Shown here in pieces: positions 19,304 through 28,129 of a stretch of DNA of 64,000 bases. The notes below the pieces were generated by a model. It ran no database searches. It had not been told where the DNA came from and worked only from the letters and a program-made list of their open reading frames with translations. The translations under genes were made by a program, and so were the position numbers. This DNA comes from Mycobacterium nebraskense (GTDB taxonomy: Bacteria > Actinomycetota > Actinomycetes > Mycobacteriales > Mycobacteriaceae): assembly GCF_002102255.1 (NCBI RefSeq), contig NZ_LQPH01000008.1:1-64000 (forward strand), written 5' to 3'. Numbering within the stretch: the first letter of the stretch is position 1; every line of letters begins with the position of its first letter.

Positions 19304-20515
19304 CTATCCGCCTTTGGTCCGCGGCACCACCTTGGGCCGAGTCTGCACCACGTGCGGGTTCTCCCCTCCGCGGCGCCCCCTCCGGTCGGTCTTGTCGTCC
19401 TCGGCGTCCCGACCGTCCATCGCCATGGCCATCGCCGGCGTTGAACCGGCGGGTGCGGACGACGATCCCCCGGTCGCGATCGGCGTCGGGAGTTGGGCGC
19501 CCAACGCCGGCACCGCCAGACTCGTCAGGACTGCCGGCACCGGCATCGACCCCTCCCAGGTCGGTGGCACCGTAATCGCTCCCACGAACCGCGCGGTGCC
19601 CAACCCGGCCGTTGCGACGCCCAGCCCGCCCAGCGATTGCGGCCCGGGGACGCCGCCGCCGGCGGCGTGCGGGACCTCGGCAGACACGGTGGTGACGCCG
19701 GTCGCGGCGGGTGCCACAGGCCCTGTGCTATGGGCGAGCACCATCATCGGCGACATCAGCGCGGTCGCGGGATACATACCAAGCGGCGCAACGGCGGTCA
19801 GCGTGGTCACCGGCATCGACGAAAGTAACGACGTCACCGACGAGAGCGCGGGCGAGAACACCCCAAACGAGACCCCGAACACCGACTGCAGTTCCGAAAA
19901 GAATGAGGCCCCTACCGACGAGACCGCTCCGAGCGCCTGGGACGCCAGGTTCAGGGGCGCTGTCACCACCCCCGCCAATCCACTCAGACCGGCCGGCGGG
20001 GCGCTGAACGCCGGCAGCGTCGACGCCACCGTCTGCGCCCCGGCGTGATAGCCCACCATCGCGGCCACATCCTGGGCCCACATCTCCATGTACTCGAGTT
20101 CGGTCATCGCTATCGCCGGGCTGTTCTGACCGAAGAAGTTCGTCGCGATCAGCGCGAGCAACCGGATGCGGTTCGCAAGCACCGCCGGGGTGGGCACCGT
20201 CGCCATGAACGCCGCCTCGTACGCCGTCGCCGCCGCCGTCGCCTGGGCGGCCGCCATCTCGGCTTGTCCCGCGGCCGAGATCAACCACTGCAGATATGGC
20301 GTTGCCGCCGCCACCATCGCCTCCGACGACGGCCCGGTCCACGGACCAGCGGCCACTCCCGTCACAACCGATTCAAACGATGCCGCAGCGGCGGCCAAAT
20401 CCGCCGCAAGTGCCTCCCAGGCCGAGGCCGCCGTCAACAACGGGCCGGGCCCGGCGCCGCCATACATCAGCGCAGAGTTGATCTCGGGGGGGAAGAAAAT
20501 AAAAGCTGGAATCAT
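19304..20515 (-). CDS. PPE family protein (SVP-like subgroup)
   Basis: The product of about 403 residues begins MIPAFIFFPPEINSALMYGGAG with the PPE motif, and carries the helical PPE domain including WTGPSS (WxG) and the conserved TNFFGQN segment. A C-terminal VPPTWEG resembles the GxxSVPxxW signature, which suggests the SVP subgroup, although the exact motif is altered. PPE proteins are type VII (ESX) secretion substrates, usually secreted with a PE partner. No PE gene is next to it. I chose ATG 20515, after GGGGA; GTG 20518 is the alternative. The tail is charged (DDKTDRRGRRGG). Confidence 0.9.
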   Translation of the reverse strand: MIPAFIFFPPEINSALMYGGAGPGPLLTAASAWEALAADLAAAAASFESVVTGVAAGPWTGPSSEAMVAAATPYLQWLISAAGQAEMAAAQATAAATAYEAAFMATVPTPAVLANRIRLLALIATNFFGQNSPAIAMTELEYMEMWAQDVAAMVGYHAGAQTVASTLPAFSAPPAGLSGLAGVVTAPLNLASQALGAVSSVGASFFSELQSVFGVSFGVFSPALSSVTSLLSSMPVTTLTAVAPLGMYPATALMSPMMVLAHSTGPVAPAATGVTTVSAEVPHAAGGGVPGPQSLGGLGVATAGLGTARFVGAITVPPTWEGSMPVPAVLTSLAVPALGAQLPTPIATGGSSSAPAGSTPAMAMAMDGRDAEDDKTDRRGRRGGENPHVVQTRPKVVPRTKGG

Positions 20516-20735
20516 CACATCCCCAACCCACCGACCGCGTCAACGGCTCCTACATCCTCACGAAGCGACAGCTACCCCCGGCGACTAGACACGTGAGCAA
20601 CATCGCTTAAAGAGCCTAGGCCAAACGGCTACCCAGGAACGGATTTTTACGAAACGTTTAATTACGTGGCGGCGGGGTGTCGACGCCGATCAACGGGCAA
20701 GTCGGGACGTCCGGACAGGGCGGTGCCGGTGCCGG

Positions 20736-22133
20736 TCAGCAACCCTTGAGCCGCGCGGCCAGGTAGTCGGCCACGGCGTTCATCGCGACGCGCTCCTGCG
20801 TCATGTCATCGCGCTGGCGCACCGTGACGGCGTTGTCTTCGAGTGAATCGAAATCCACCGTCACACAGAACGGCGTCCCCACCTCGTCCTGGCGCCGGTA
20901 GCGTCGCCCGATCGCTCCGGCATCGTCGAACTCGATGTTCCACCAGGTGCGCAGCTCGGCGGCCAAGTCGCGAGCCTTGGGACTCAAGTCGGCGTGCCGG
21001 GACAGCGGCAGCACCGCGGCCTTGACCGGCGCCAAGCGCGGGTCCAGCCGCAGCAGCGTGCGCTTTTCCATCACACCCTTGGCGTTGGGGGCCTGGTCCT
21101 CGGTGTAGGCGTCGATCAGAAACGCCATGAACGAGCGTGTCAGACCGGCTGCCGGTTCGATGACGTACGGCGTGTACCGTGTGTCGGTGACTTGGTCGTA
21201 GTACGACAGGTCGGCACCGGAATGTTTTGCGTGGGTGGATAAGTCGAAATCGGTTCGGTTGGCGACGCCTTCCAGTTCGCCCCACGGGTTGCCGGCGAAG
21301 CCGAACTTGTACTCGATGTCGACAGTGCGGTCGGAGTAGTGCGAAAGCTTCTCGGCGGGGTGCTCGAATAACCGCAGATTCTCCGGGTTGATACCCAGCT
21401 CGACATACCATTGCAGCCGGGTGTCAATCCAATACTGGTGCCATTCCTTCGCGGTCGACGGCTCCACGAAGAACTCCATTTCCATTTGCTCGAACTCGCG
21501 GGTTCGGAAAATGAAGTTGCCCGGCGTGATCTCGTTGCGGAAACTCTTGCCGATCTGGCCGATACCGAACGGCGGCTTCTTGCGGGCGGTCGTGACCACG
21601 TTGGCGAAGTTGACGAAGATGCCCTGCGCGGTCTCCGGACGCAGATAGTGCAAGCCCTCCTCGGTCTCGATCGGCCCGAGGTAGGTCTTGAGCATCATGT
21701 TGAACTCGCGCGGCTCCGTCCACTGCCCCTTGGTGCCGCAATCCGGGCAGACGATCTCGGTCATCGGCACCGAGTCGGGGTCGTCGATCCCCTTCTTGGC
21801 CGCGTAGGCCTCCTGCATGTGGTCTTGACGATGCCGGTGGTGGCAGTTCAGGCACTCGACCAGGGGGTCGTGGAAGACCTCGACGTGGCCGGAGGCCACC
21901 CAGACCTGGCGCGGCAGGATGATCGATGAATCGATTCCCACGACGTCGTCGCGCCCTATGACCACCGAGCGCCACCACTGCCGTTTGATGTTCTCCTTGA
22001 GTTCCACACCCAGCGGGCCGTAGTCCCACGCCGACCGGGTGCCGCCATAAATCTCACCCGAGGGAAAGACAAAGCCGCGCCGTTTGGCCAGGTTGACTAC
22101 GGTGTCGATGACGGACGCCACGGGGTGGTGCAC
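20736..22133 (-). CDS. glyS: Glycyl-tRNA synthetase with zinc-ribbon insertion
   Basis: The 465-residue class II synthetase charges tRNA-Gly (dimeric alpha2 type). It shows motif 2 [25 protein letters not shown] and the class II end region [21 protein letters not shown]. An insertion near residues 95-145 has paired CxxC motifs (CLNC and CPDC), a likely zinc ribbon. I recall the M. tuberculosis enzyme lacking these cysteines; this should be verified. GTG 22133 gives the [12 protein letters not shown] start; the frame to 22157 is possible. It is divergent from the smtB-zur zinc regulators. Confidence 0.95.
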   Translation of the reverse strand: MHHPVASVIDTVVNLAKRRGFVFPSGEIYGGTRSAWDYGPLGVELKENIKRQWWRSVVIGRDDVVGIDSSIILPRQVWVASGHVEVFHDPLVECLNCHHRHRQDHMQEAYAAKKGIDDPDSVPMTEIVCPDCGTKGQWTEPREFNMMLKTYLGPIETEEGLHYLRPETAQGIFVNFANVVTTARKKPPFGIGQIGKSFRNEITPGNFIFRTREFEQMEMEFFVEPSTAKEWHQYWIDTRLQWYVELGINPENLRLFEHPAEKLSHYSDRTVDIEYKFGFAGNPWGELEGVANRTDFDLSTHAKHSGADLSYYDQVTDTRYTPYVIEPAAGLTRSFMAFLIDAYTEDQAPNAKGVMEKRTLLRLDPRLAPVKAAVLPLSRHADLSPKARDLAAELRTWWNIEFDDAGAIGRRYRRQDEVGTPFCVTVDFDSLEDNAVTVRQRDDMTQERVAMNAVADYLAARLKGC

Positions 22134-22219
22134 TCCCTTTCCGGGTTTGACGGGCACGTGCGGTGCTCGACCGCGGTGCGCAGAGCATCAGTCATGGTAA
22201 CGATCAGTGCCGCGGTCTT

Positions 22220-22245
22220 TGACATGCGTCATCATGCATGTGACA
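22220..22245. promoter_or_regulatory. Candidate SmtB operator (imperfect inverted repeat)
   Basis: The half TGACATGCGTCAT and the reverse complement of the other half, TCACATGCATGAT, agree at 10 of 13 positions around a centre near 22233. The element lies 78 nt upstream of smtB and 87 nt upstream of glyS. ArsR/SmtB repressors bind such repeats upstream of their own operon and release DNA when zinc binds. Identity as an SmtB site is inferred from position and symmetry. Confidence 0.65.
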
Positions 22246-22322
22246 GTGGAAGTCGACCGCTCGCTCTCCTCGCGGCGGGTTTCCCCACTGCCTGGCACTT
22301 CTCGAGGTGATGACTCTCTCCC

Positions 22323-22733
22323 ATGGCGATGTCCCCCGCAACCGCCGATAGCGACATGGGATCGGCCATGAGCGTGGTTGCCCACGAGCACGACGAAGCC
22401 GGGTCCGGCGGGCACCCCGCGCTGGCGGATTACCCCGTTCCACCGCAGCGGGAGATTCTCGACGCGGCCGGCGAGCTGCTGCGAGCGCTCGCCGCTCCCG
22501 TGCGGATCGCCATTGTGTTGCAGCTGCGTGAATCCCACCGCTGCGTGCACGAGCTGGTCGACGCGCTCGGCGTGCCGCAGCCCCTGGTCAGCCAGCATCT
22601 GAAGATCCTCAAGGCCGCCGGCGTCGTCACCGGGGAGCGCTCCGGCCGCGAGGTGCTGTACCGGCTTGCCGACCATCACCTGGCGCACATCGTCGTGGAC
22701 GCCGTCGCCCACGCCAGCGAGGACACCGCATGA
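22323..22733 (+). CDS. smtB: ArsR/SmtB-family zinc-responsive repressor
   Basis: The 136-residue protein is a winged-helix regulator. The DNA-recognition helix is in VPQPLVSQHLKILKAAGVV, followed by GREVLYRLADHHLAHIVVDAVAH, whose DxH and HxxxH residues form the alpha-5 metal site. The N-terminus is His/Asp-rich. In M. tuberculosis SmtB represses the smtB-zur operon in low zinc. The ATG at 22323 follows GAGGTGATG; its 3' end overlaps zur by 4 nt (ATGA). Confidence 0.95.
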   Translation: MAMSPATADSDMGSAMSVVAHEHDEAGSGGHPALADYPVPPQREILDAAGELLRALAAPVRIAIVLQLRESHRCVHELVDALGVPQPLVSQHLKILKAAGVVTGERSGREVLYRLADHHLAHIVVDAVAHASEDTA

Positions 22734-23122
22734 CAGGCGCGAGCGTCCGGTCGACCCGTCAGCGGGCGGCGATTTCCACCCTGATGGACACGCTCGACGA
22801 CTTCCGCTCGGCGCAAGAGTTGCACGACGAGCTGCGCCGCCGCGGCGAGAACATCGGGCTGACCACCGTCTACCGAACACTGCAATCGATGGCGGCGGCG
22901 GGAATGGTCGACACGCTGCGCACCGACACCGGCGAGTCGGTCTACCGCAGGTGCTCCGAGCACCATCATCACCACCTGGTCTGTCGCAGCTGTGGTTCCA
23001 CCATCGAAGTCGGCGACCACGAGGTCGAAGAGTGGGCGGCGCAAGTCGCGGCCAAGCACGGCTATTCCGACGTCAGCCACACCATCGAGATCTTCGGCAG
23101 GTGTTCACAGTGCGGGTCCTAG
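22730..23122 (+). CDS. zur: Zinc uptake regulator Zur (FurB)
   Basis: The 130-residue Fur-family repressor has an N-terminal winged helix (RSTRQRAAISTLMD; RRRGENIGLTTVYRTLQSMAAAGMVD) and a C-terminal dimerisation domain with the metal-binding run EHHHHHLVCRSCG and a second CxxC at the end (CSQC), the structural zinc site. Zur represses zinc uptake and alternative ribosomal protein genes in high zinc. It is coupled to smtB by an ATGA overlap, so both respond together to zinc. Confidence 0.96.
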   Translation: MTGASVRSTRQRAAISTLMDTLDDFRSAQELHDELRRRGENIGLTTVYRTLQSMAAAGMVDTLRTDTGESVYRRCSEHHHHHLVCRSCGSTIEVGDHEVEEWAAQVAAKHGYSDVSHTIEIFGRCSQCGS

Positions 23123-23154
23123 ATTGACCCGAGCCGGCCGAACGCGGCACGGCG

Positions 23155-23175
23155 GAAAAAAGTTCTGAAAAAAGT
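23155..23175. repeat. Short A-rich direct repeat upstream of hydrolase gene
   Basis: GAAAAAAGT occurs at 23155-23163 and again at 23167-23175, 12 nt apart, in an otherwise GC-rich gap between zur and the hydrolase gene. It could be part of a promoter or a protein-binding site. No function can be shown. Confidence 0.5.
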
Positions 23176-23260
23176 GTCCGACACGCGCCCGCCGCGTGCT
23201 CCTACCCATGAGTGGCCCACGGGCCGAGACCAGCAGGAACTCTAGGGAAGTGAGAGCACC

Positions 23261-24259
23261 ATGCGGAACCACCGATCGCCCCATCTGCGGCCCGTACGCA
23301 AAGACGAGGCTCCGTCACTGCAATTTCGCACCATCCATGGCTACCGGCGTGCGTTCCGGGTCGCCGGGTCGGGCCCGGCTCTGCTGCTGATCCACGGCGT
23401 CGGCGACAAGTCCACGGCATGGGAACCTGTCCACGCCAAACTTGCGCGGCGGTTCACCGTCATCGCGCCGGATCTGCTGGGCCACGGGGAGTCGGAGAAA
23501 CCACGTGCCGACTACTCATTGGCGGCCTTCGCGAACGGCATGCGCGACCTGCTTGCCGCGCTTGACATTGACCGTGTCACCCTGGTCGGGCATTCGTTCG
23601 GTGGCGGTGTCGCAATGCAATTCGCCTATCAGTACCCCCAGCTGGTAGAGCGCATCGTGCTGGTCAGCAGCGGCGGCGTGGCCCAAGAGGTAAGCATGGC
23701 CCTGCGGTTAGCGGCGATGCCGTTGGGCAGCGAGACCTTGGCCATGCTGCGCATGCCGGGCGTGATGCCGGCGATCCGACTGTTCGGGCGGGCCATGGCT
23801 AACGTGCTGGGCCCCAGCAACCTCGGGCACGACGTCGCCGATGTGATAAATCTGCTCGAGGGCTTCCGGGACGCGCGCGCATTGTCGGCGTTCGCGCGCA
23901 CCTTGCGTTCGGTGGTGGACAGGCGCGGCCAATTCGTCACGATGCTGGACCGAAGCTATCTCGCGCAACCCATTCCGGTGCAAGTGATCTGGGGCGAGGA
24001 CGACTTCGTGATCCCGGTAGACCATGCCCGGATAGCCCACGAGGCGCTGCCCGGGTCACGCTTAGAGATCTTCGAAAACTCCGGGCACATGCCGTTCAAA
24101 GACGACCCGGATCGCTTCGTCGAAGTCATCGAGCGGTTCGTCGGCTCGACGCGACCGGCTCAGCACGACCAAGACCTCCTACACTCGTTGCTGCAGACCC
24201 GCGTCGGGGAAAACGGCCGATCGGTAGCCGTCGCGCCGACCGAAGCGGCGGTGTCCTAG
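23261..24259 (+). CDS. Alpha/beta-fold hydrolase
   Basis: The 332-residue protein has the alpha/beta hydrolase fold: oxyanion region LLIHGVGDKSTAW, PDLLGHGESEKP, nucleophile elbow GHSFGGG (Ser about residue 114), acid in WGEDDFVIP and the catalytic His in ENSGHMPF. A C-terminal tail of about 40 residues (after VIERFVGS) is outside the fold. The substrate is unknown. It sits between zur and the minus-strand uppS cluster; from memory M. tuberculosis has no gene at this place and carries its closest relative elsewhere (Rv2715). The ATG follows AAGTGAG. Confidence 0.88.
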   Translation: MRNHRSPHLRPVRKDEAPSLQFRTIHGYRRAFRVAGSGPALLLIHGVGDKSTAWEPVHAKLARRFTVIAPDLLGHGESEKPRADYSLAAFANGMRDLLAALDIDRVTLVGHSFGGGVAMQFAYQYPQLVERIVLVSSGGVAQEVSMALRLAAMPLGSETLAMLRMPGVMPAIRLFGRAMANVLGPSNLGHDVADVINLLEGFRDARALSAFARTLRSVVDRRGQFVTMLDRSYLAQPIPVQVIWGEDDFVIPVDHARIAHEALPGSRLEIFENSGHMPFKDDPDRFVEVIERFVGSTRPAQHDQDLLHSLLQTRVGENGRSVAVAPTEAAVS

Positions 24260-24263
24260 AGCC

Positions 24264-24692
24264 CTACCCCGTCAACGTGCGACGTATCGCTGCGCCGGTA
24301 TCCAGCACCAGCAGAATCAGGGTGCGCAGGGCGTCGTCGGTCAGGCCACCGCCGGGAAAGTTGTAGCGCAGCATCACGTCAGCGCTTTTGGCCGCGCCCT
24401 TGCCCGAGTTGCGTTGCACGGCTTTCTCATTGATCTTCTCGAGGAGCGTGACGCTGCCGAAGTTGCTGTCGCGGGCCTGCTTGGCGACCTGATCGCTGAC
24501 CTTCTTGGTCAGCGGCAGATCCCACGCCAAGACTTGGGTGAGCGAGACCAGATCGAGGCCGTCGGCGATGTTCACCACCCGCAACGACGCGATGGTCCCG
24601 GCATGGCGCACCGTCAGCGCCCCGTCGGACTCCTCCTCGACCGGAAGGACTTCTCCGAGTACCGACGCCAGACGCTCCTGCAGTGATGGCAT
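24264..24692 (-). CDS. Conserved hypothetical protein (Rv2360c-like)
   Basis: The 142-residue product starts [20 protein letters not shown] and has a mixed alpha/beta composition that reminds me of YbjN/type III chaperone-like small proteins, but I cannot assign it firmly. No signal peptide or membrane helix is seen. Its ATG overlaps the uppS stop by one base (TAATG), so it is translated from the uppS message. It is convergent with the hydrolase, with 4 nt between the stops. Confidence 0.75.
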   Translation of the reverse strand: MPSLQERLASVLGEVLPVEEESDGALTVRHAGTIASLRVVNIADGLDLVSLTQVLAWDLPLTKKVSDQVAKQARDSNFGSVTLLEKINEKAVQRNSGKGAAKSADVMLRYNFPGGGLTDDALRTLILLVLDTGAAIRRTLTG

Positions 24693-25609
24693 TAGGCGCT
24701 CCCGAATCTTCTATTGCGCGAAGCGTATTCCTCGCAGGCCGCCCACAAGTCGCGGCGGTCGTAGTCGGGCCACAGTTTGTCCTGGAAGATGTACTCCGCG
24801 TACGCCGCCTGCCACAGCATGAAATTGCTGGACCGCTGCTCCCCCGAAGTCCGCAGGAAAAGGTCGACGTCGGGGATGTCGGGCCGTTGCAGGTGCCGGG
24901 CGATCGTCGACTCGGTGATGCGGTCCGGGCTGAGCTTGCCCGCCGCGACCAGATGAGCGATTTCCCTTGTGGCTTCCGCTATTTCGGCGCGACCACCGTA
25001 ATTCACGCAGTAATTGACGGTGATGACGTCGTTGCCCTGGGTCATGGCCTCCGCGACGGCCAGTTCATTGATGACGCTGCGCCACAAGCGGGGCCGCGAG
25101 CCCACCCACCGGATCTTGACCCCCATCGCCTTGAGGTTTTCGCGGCGCCGCCGCACCACATCGCGGTTGAATCCCATCAGGAAGCGGACTTCCTCGGGGG
25201 AGCGCTTCCAGTTCTCCGTGGAGAAGGCGTAGAGACTCAGCCATTTGATTCCGAGTTCGATTGCGCCACAGACGATGTCGATCACCACCGCCTCGCCCAT
25301 CTTGTGGCCTTCCACCCGGGGCAGTCCGCGTTGGGTGGCCCAGCGACCGTTGCCGTCCATCACGATGGCGACGTGACCCGGCAGGCGGTCGGCCGGGATC
25401 CGGGGGGCGGCGGCCTTCGAGATGTGCTGCGGGGGGCGGCACGGGCCGCCGTCTACGGACGGTGGCAGCTCGGGAAAGACGACCGGCCAGGTCGTCCGGT
25501 CGGGAAAGACCGGATAGTCGTCGGGCGCGGGGGGCAGCTGAGCGAAGACGGCCGGCTTCGGGGCGCGCTCGGCCTTCCGGCCAGAGCCGCCGACCCGGAC
25601 CCTAGCCAC
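24692..25609 (-). CDS. uppS: Long-chain (2Z)-prenyl diphosphate synthase
   Basis: The 305-residue cis-prenyltransferase builds decaprenyl (or undecaprenyl-type) diphosphate, the lipid carrier for peptidoglycan and arabinogalactan. Signature motifs are [13 protein letters not shown] (catalytic Asp), [22 protein letters not shown] and [16 protein letters not shown] Pro-rich extension of about 75 residues precedes the catalytic core, as in the M. tuberculosis enzyme Rv2361c. The start is GTG 25609, overlapping the recO stop by 8 nt. Confidence 0.95.
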   Translation of the reverse strand: MARVRVGGSGRKAERAPKPAVFAQLPPAPDDYPVFPDRTTWPVVFPELPPSVDGGPCRPPQHISKAAAPRIPADRLPGHVAIVMDGNGRWATQRGLPRVEGHKMGEAVVIDIVCGAIELGIKWLSLYAFSTENWKRSPEEVRFLMGFNRDVVRRRRENLKAMGVKIRWVGSRPRLWRSVINELAVAEAMTQGNDVITVNYCVNYGGRAEIAEATREIAHLVAAGKLSPDRITESTIARHLQRPDIPDVDLFLRTSGEQRSSNFMLWQAAYAEYIFQDKLWPDYDRRDLWAACEEYASRNRRFGSA

Positions 25610-26399
25610 AGTCGAGATCCTGCTGGACCAGCGCTGCGCGCCGTTCGGCGATGGTGCGGTCGACGTGATATGTCCGTTCCACCAGTGGCAACGTTTTGAG
25701 CTGCCGTTCCAGGTGCCATTGCAGGTGCGCGGCCACCAGTCCGCTGACGTAGCTGCGGTGCGATTGCTGGGCCTGTTCGGCGAATTCCCAATCGCCGTCG
25801 TGCAGCGCGGACATCAGGTCCAGCACGCCCGGCGGCGGTGTCGTCGAACCGGCCGGACGGCAGTGGGTGCAGACGCTGCCCCCGGCGCCGACATGAAACG
25901 CCCGATGCGGCCCGGGTGTGGCGCACCGGGCGCACTCGGTCAGCGCCGGCGCCCATCCGGCGATGCCCATGGCGCGCAGCAGGTAGGCGTCCAGCAACAG
26001 GTCCCGGGACCGGCGGCCGTCGGCCACCGCCCGCAACGCGCCCACCGTGAGCCGGTGCAGGGCCGGGGCGGGGGCCCGCTCCTCACCGGCGAGGCGTTCG
26101 GCGGTTTCCAGCATCGCGCACCCGCAGGTGTAGCGGCCGTAGTCGCTGACGATGTCGGTGGCGAACGCGTCAATCGAGACCACCTGGGTGACGATGTCGA
26201 GATTGCGGCCGGGATGCAGTTGCGCGTCGATGTGCGCGAACGGTTCCAGCCGCGCGCCGAATTTGCTGCGGGTGCGACGGACCCCCTTCGCCACCGCCCG
26301 AACCAGCCCGTGATCGCGGGTTAGCAGGGTGACGATCCGGTCGGCTTCGCCGAGCTTGTGCTGGCGCAACACCACAGCCCGGTCTCGATACAGCCGCAT
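25602..26399 (-). CDS. recO: DNA repair protein RecO
   Basis: The 265-residue product has the N-terminal OB fold starting [31 protein letters not shown] and a C-terminal domain with four cysteines (CARC and CTHC) that bind zinc. RecO loads RecA at gaps with RecR and anneals strands. The frame is open to 26528, but that part is basic low-complexity sequence and overlaps the divergent amidase; ATG 26399 matches the family. It is the first gene of the recO-uppS unit. Confidence 0.95.
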   Translation of the reverse strand: MRLYRDRAVVLRQHKLGEADRIVTLLTRDHGLVRAVAKGVRRTRSKFGARLEPFAHIDAQLHPGRNLDIVTQVVSIDAFATDIVSDYGRYTCGCAMLETAERLAGEERAPAPALHRLTVGALRAVADGRRSRDLLLDAYLLRAMGIAGWAPALTECARCATPGPHRAFHVGAGGSVCTHCRPAGSTTPPPGVLDLMSALHDGDWEFAEQAQQSHRSYVSGLVAAHLQWHLERQLKTLPLVERTYHVDRTIAERRAALVQQDLDCG

Positions 26400-26461
26400 C
26401 ACAATAGTTTTGCACCCCGCCGCGACAATGCTGGTATCCGCGCCGGTTAGTCTCGTACCCC

Positions 26462-27958
26462 GTGATTGGCGCTTCCGAGTCAGGTCCTGGGTCCGTTTTC
26501 GGATCCGGTGGCCAGCGCCTGCCCACACTGACTGACCTGCTCTATCAGCTGGCCAGTCGTTCCGTGACTTCCGTCACACTGGTGCGCCGGTCCCTGCACG
26601 CCATCCACGCGAGCCAGCCGACGTTGAACACCTTCCGCGTCGTGCTCACCGAGTCGGCGCTGGCCGACGCGGCGGCGGCCGATCGGCGCCGGGCGGCCGG
26701 AGACACGGCGCCGTTGCTGGGCATCCCGATCGCCGTCAAAGACGACGTCGACGTTGCTGGAGTGCCGACCGCCTTTGGCACCGAGGGATATGTAGCGCCC
26801 GCCGCCCACGACGCCGAGGTGGTTCGCCGCCTGAAGGCCGCGGGCGCGGTGATCGTCGGCAAGACCAACACCTGCGAACTCGGTCAGTGGCCCTTCACCA
26901 GCGGACCCGGGTTCGGACATACCCGCAATCCCTGGTCGCGCCGGCACACCCCGGGCGGCTCGTCGGGGGGCAGCGCGGCCGCGGTGGCCGCGGGACTGGT
27001 CACCGCCGCAATCGGCTCCGACGGCGCGGGCAGCGTCCGCATCCCCGCCGCGTGGACGCACCTGGTGGGCATCAAGCCGCAGCGCGGCCGCATCTCCACC
27101 TGGCCACTGCCCGAGGCCTTCAACGGCATCACGGTCAACGGCGTGCTGGCCCGCACGGTTGCCGACGCCGCGTTGGTGCTCGACGCCGCGTCGGGCAACG
27201 TCGAGGGCGACCGGCACAAGCCGCCCCCGATCACGGCGTCCGACTATGTCGGTATCGCGCCCGGTCCCCTGAATATCGCGCTGTCAACCCGGCTCCCCTA
27301 CACCGGTTTTCGGCCCAAACTGCATCCCGAGATCCTGGCCGCGACGCGAGCCGTGGCCAGGCAGCTCGAGCTGCTCGGCCACACCGTGGTGCCGGGCAAT
27401 CCCGACTACGGCCTGCGGCTGTCGTGGGACTTCCTCGCCCGGTCCACCGCCGGCCTGCGGGATTGGGAGGAGCGGCTGGGCGACGGGGTGATCCTCGACC
27501 CCCGCACGCTGTCCAACCTGCGCGTCGGCCACGTGCTGGGTCAGGCGATCCTGCGCACCGCGCGCCGGCACGAAACCGCCGCCCAGCGGCGGGTGGGCTC
27601 GATCTTCGACATCGTGGATGTCGTCCTGGCCCCGACCACCGCCCAACCGCCACCGCTGGCGCGCGCCTTCGACCGGTTGAGCAGCTTCGGCACCGATCGC
27701 GCGATGGTCACCGCGTGCCCGCTGACCTTCCCGTGGAACCTCCTGGGCTGGCCGTCGATCAACGTGCCGGCCGGGTTCACCTCCGAGGGGTTGCCGATCG
27801 GGGTGCAGCTGATGGGGCCGCCCAACAGCGAGGGCATGCTGATCTCGCTGGCCGCCGAGCTGGAGGCCGTGTGCGGGTGGTCGACCAAGCAGCCGACGAT
27901 GTGGTGGAACGCCGAAACGGGCACGCCGCCGGTGGCCGGCACCCCGCCGCGACGGTGA
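26462..27958 (+). CDS. amiA2: Amidase (amidase signature family)
   Basis: The 498-residue enzyme has the Ser-Ser-Lys triad region: catalytic Lys in PIAVKDDVDV (about residue 91), the Gly/Ser-rich signature TPGGSSGGSAAAVAAG (about 162-177) and GSDGAGSVRIPA. This family hydrolyses carboxamides or aryl amides; the natural substrate is unknown. GTG 26462 gives an N-terminus (IGASESGPG) like the M. tuberculosis AmiA2 I remember. It is divergent from recO (62-nt gap). Confidence 0.93.
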   Translation: MIGASESGPGSVFGSGGQRLPTLTDLLYQLASRSVTSVTLVRRSLHAIHASQPTLNTFRVVLTESALADAAAADRRRAAGDTAPLLGIPIAVKDDVDVAGVPTAFGTEGYVAPAAHDAEVVRRLKAAGAVIVGKTNTCELGQWPFTSGPGFGHTRNPWSRRHTPGGSSGGSAAAVAAGLVTAAIGSDGAGSVRIPAAWTHLVGIKPQRGRISTWPLPEAFNGITVNGVLARTVADAALVLDAASGNVEGDRHKPPPITASDYVGIAPGPLNIALSTRLPYTGFRPKLHPEILAATRAVARQLELLGHTVVPGNPDYGLRLSWDFLARSTAGLRDWEERLGDGVILDPRTLSNLRVGHVLGQAILRTARRHETAAQRRVGSIFDIVDVVLAPTTAQPPPLARAFDRLSSFGTDRAMVTACPLTFPWNLLGWPSINVPAGFTSEGLPIGVQLMGPPNSEGMLISLAAELEAVCGWSTKQPTMWWNAETGTPPVAGTPPRR

Positions 27959-28082
27959 AACCCCAAGCGGCACACTGCGAGACGTCGACTTCGCTTGAGC
28001 GACTTCGGGTTTCTCGATGCCCACACCGGGCAATCGAGCGAGTCACGGCCGGTGACCAACGGTAGCCATGCTTGGGTCATAC

Positions 28083-28100
28083 GCGACGGCTAACCGTCGC
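28083..28100. terminator. Hairpin between convergent amiA2 and era
   Basis: GCGACGG-CTAA-CCGTCGC forms a perfect 7-bp stem with a 4-nt loop, 125 nt after the amidase stop and 30 nt after the era stop on the other strand. No U-tract follows, which is common for mycobacterial terminators. Because the hairpin is symmetric it could serve both transcripts. Confidence 0.55.
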
Positions 28101-28129
28101 CGATGCCATCAAACCCGTGCGCCTGCGCT

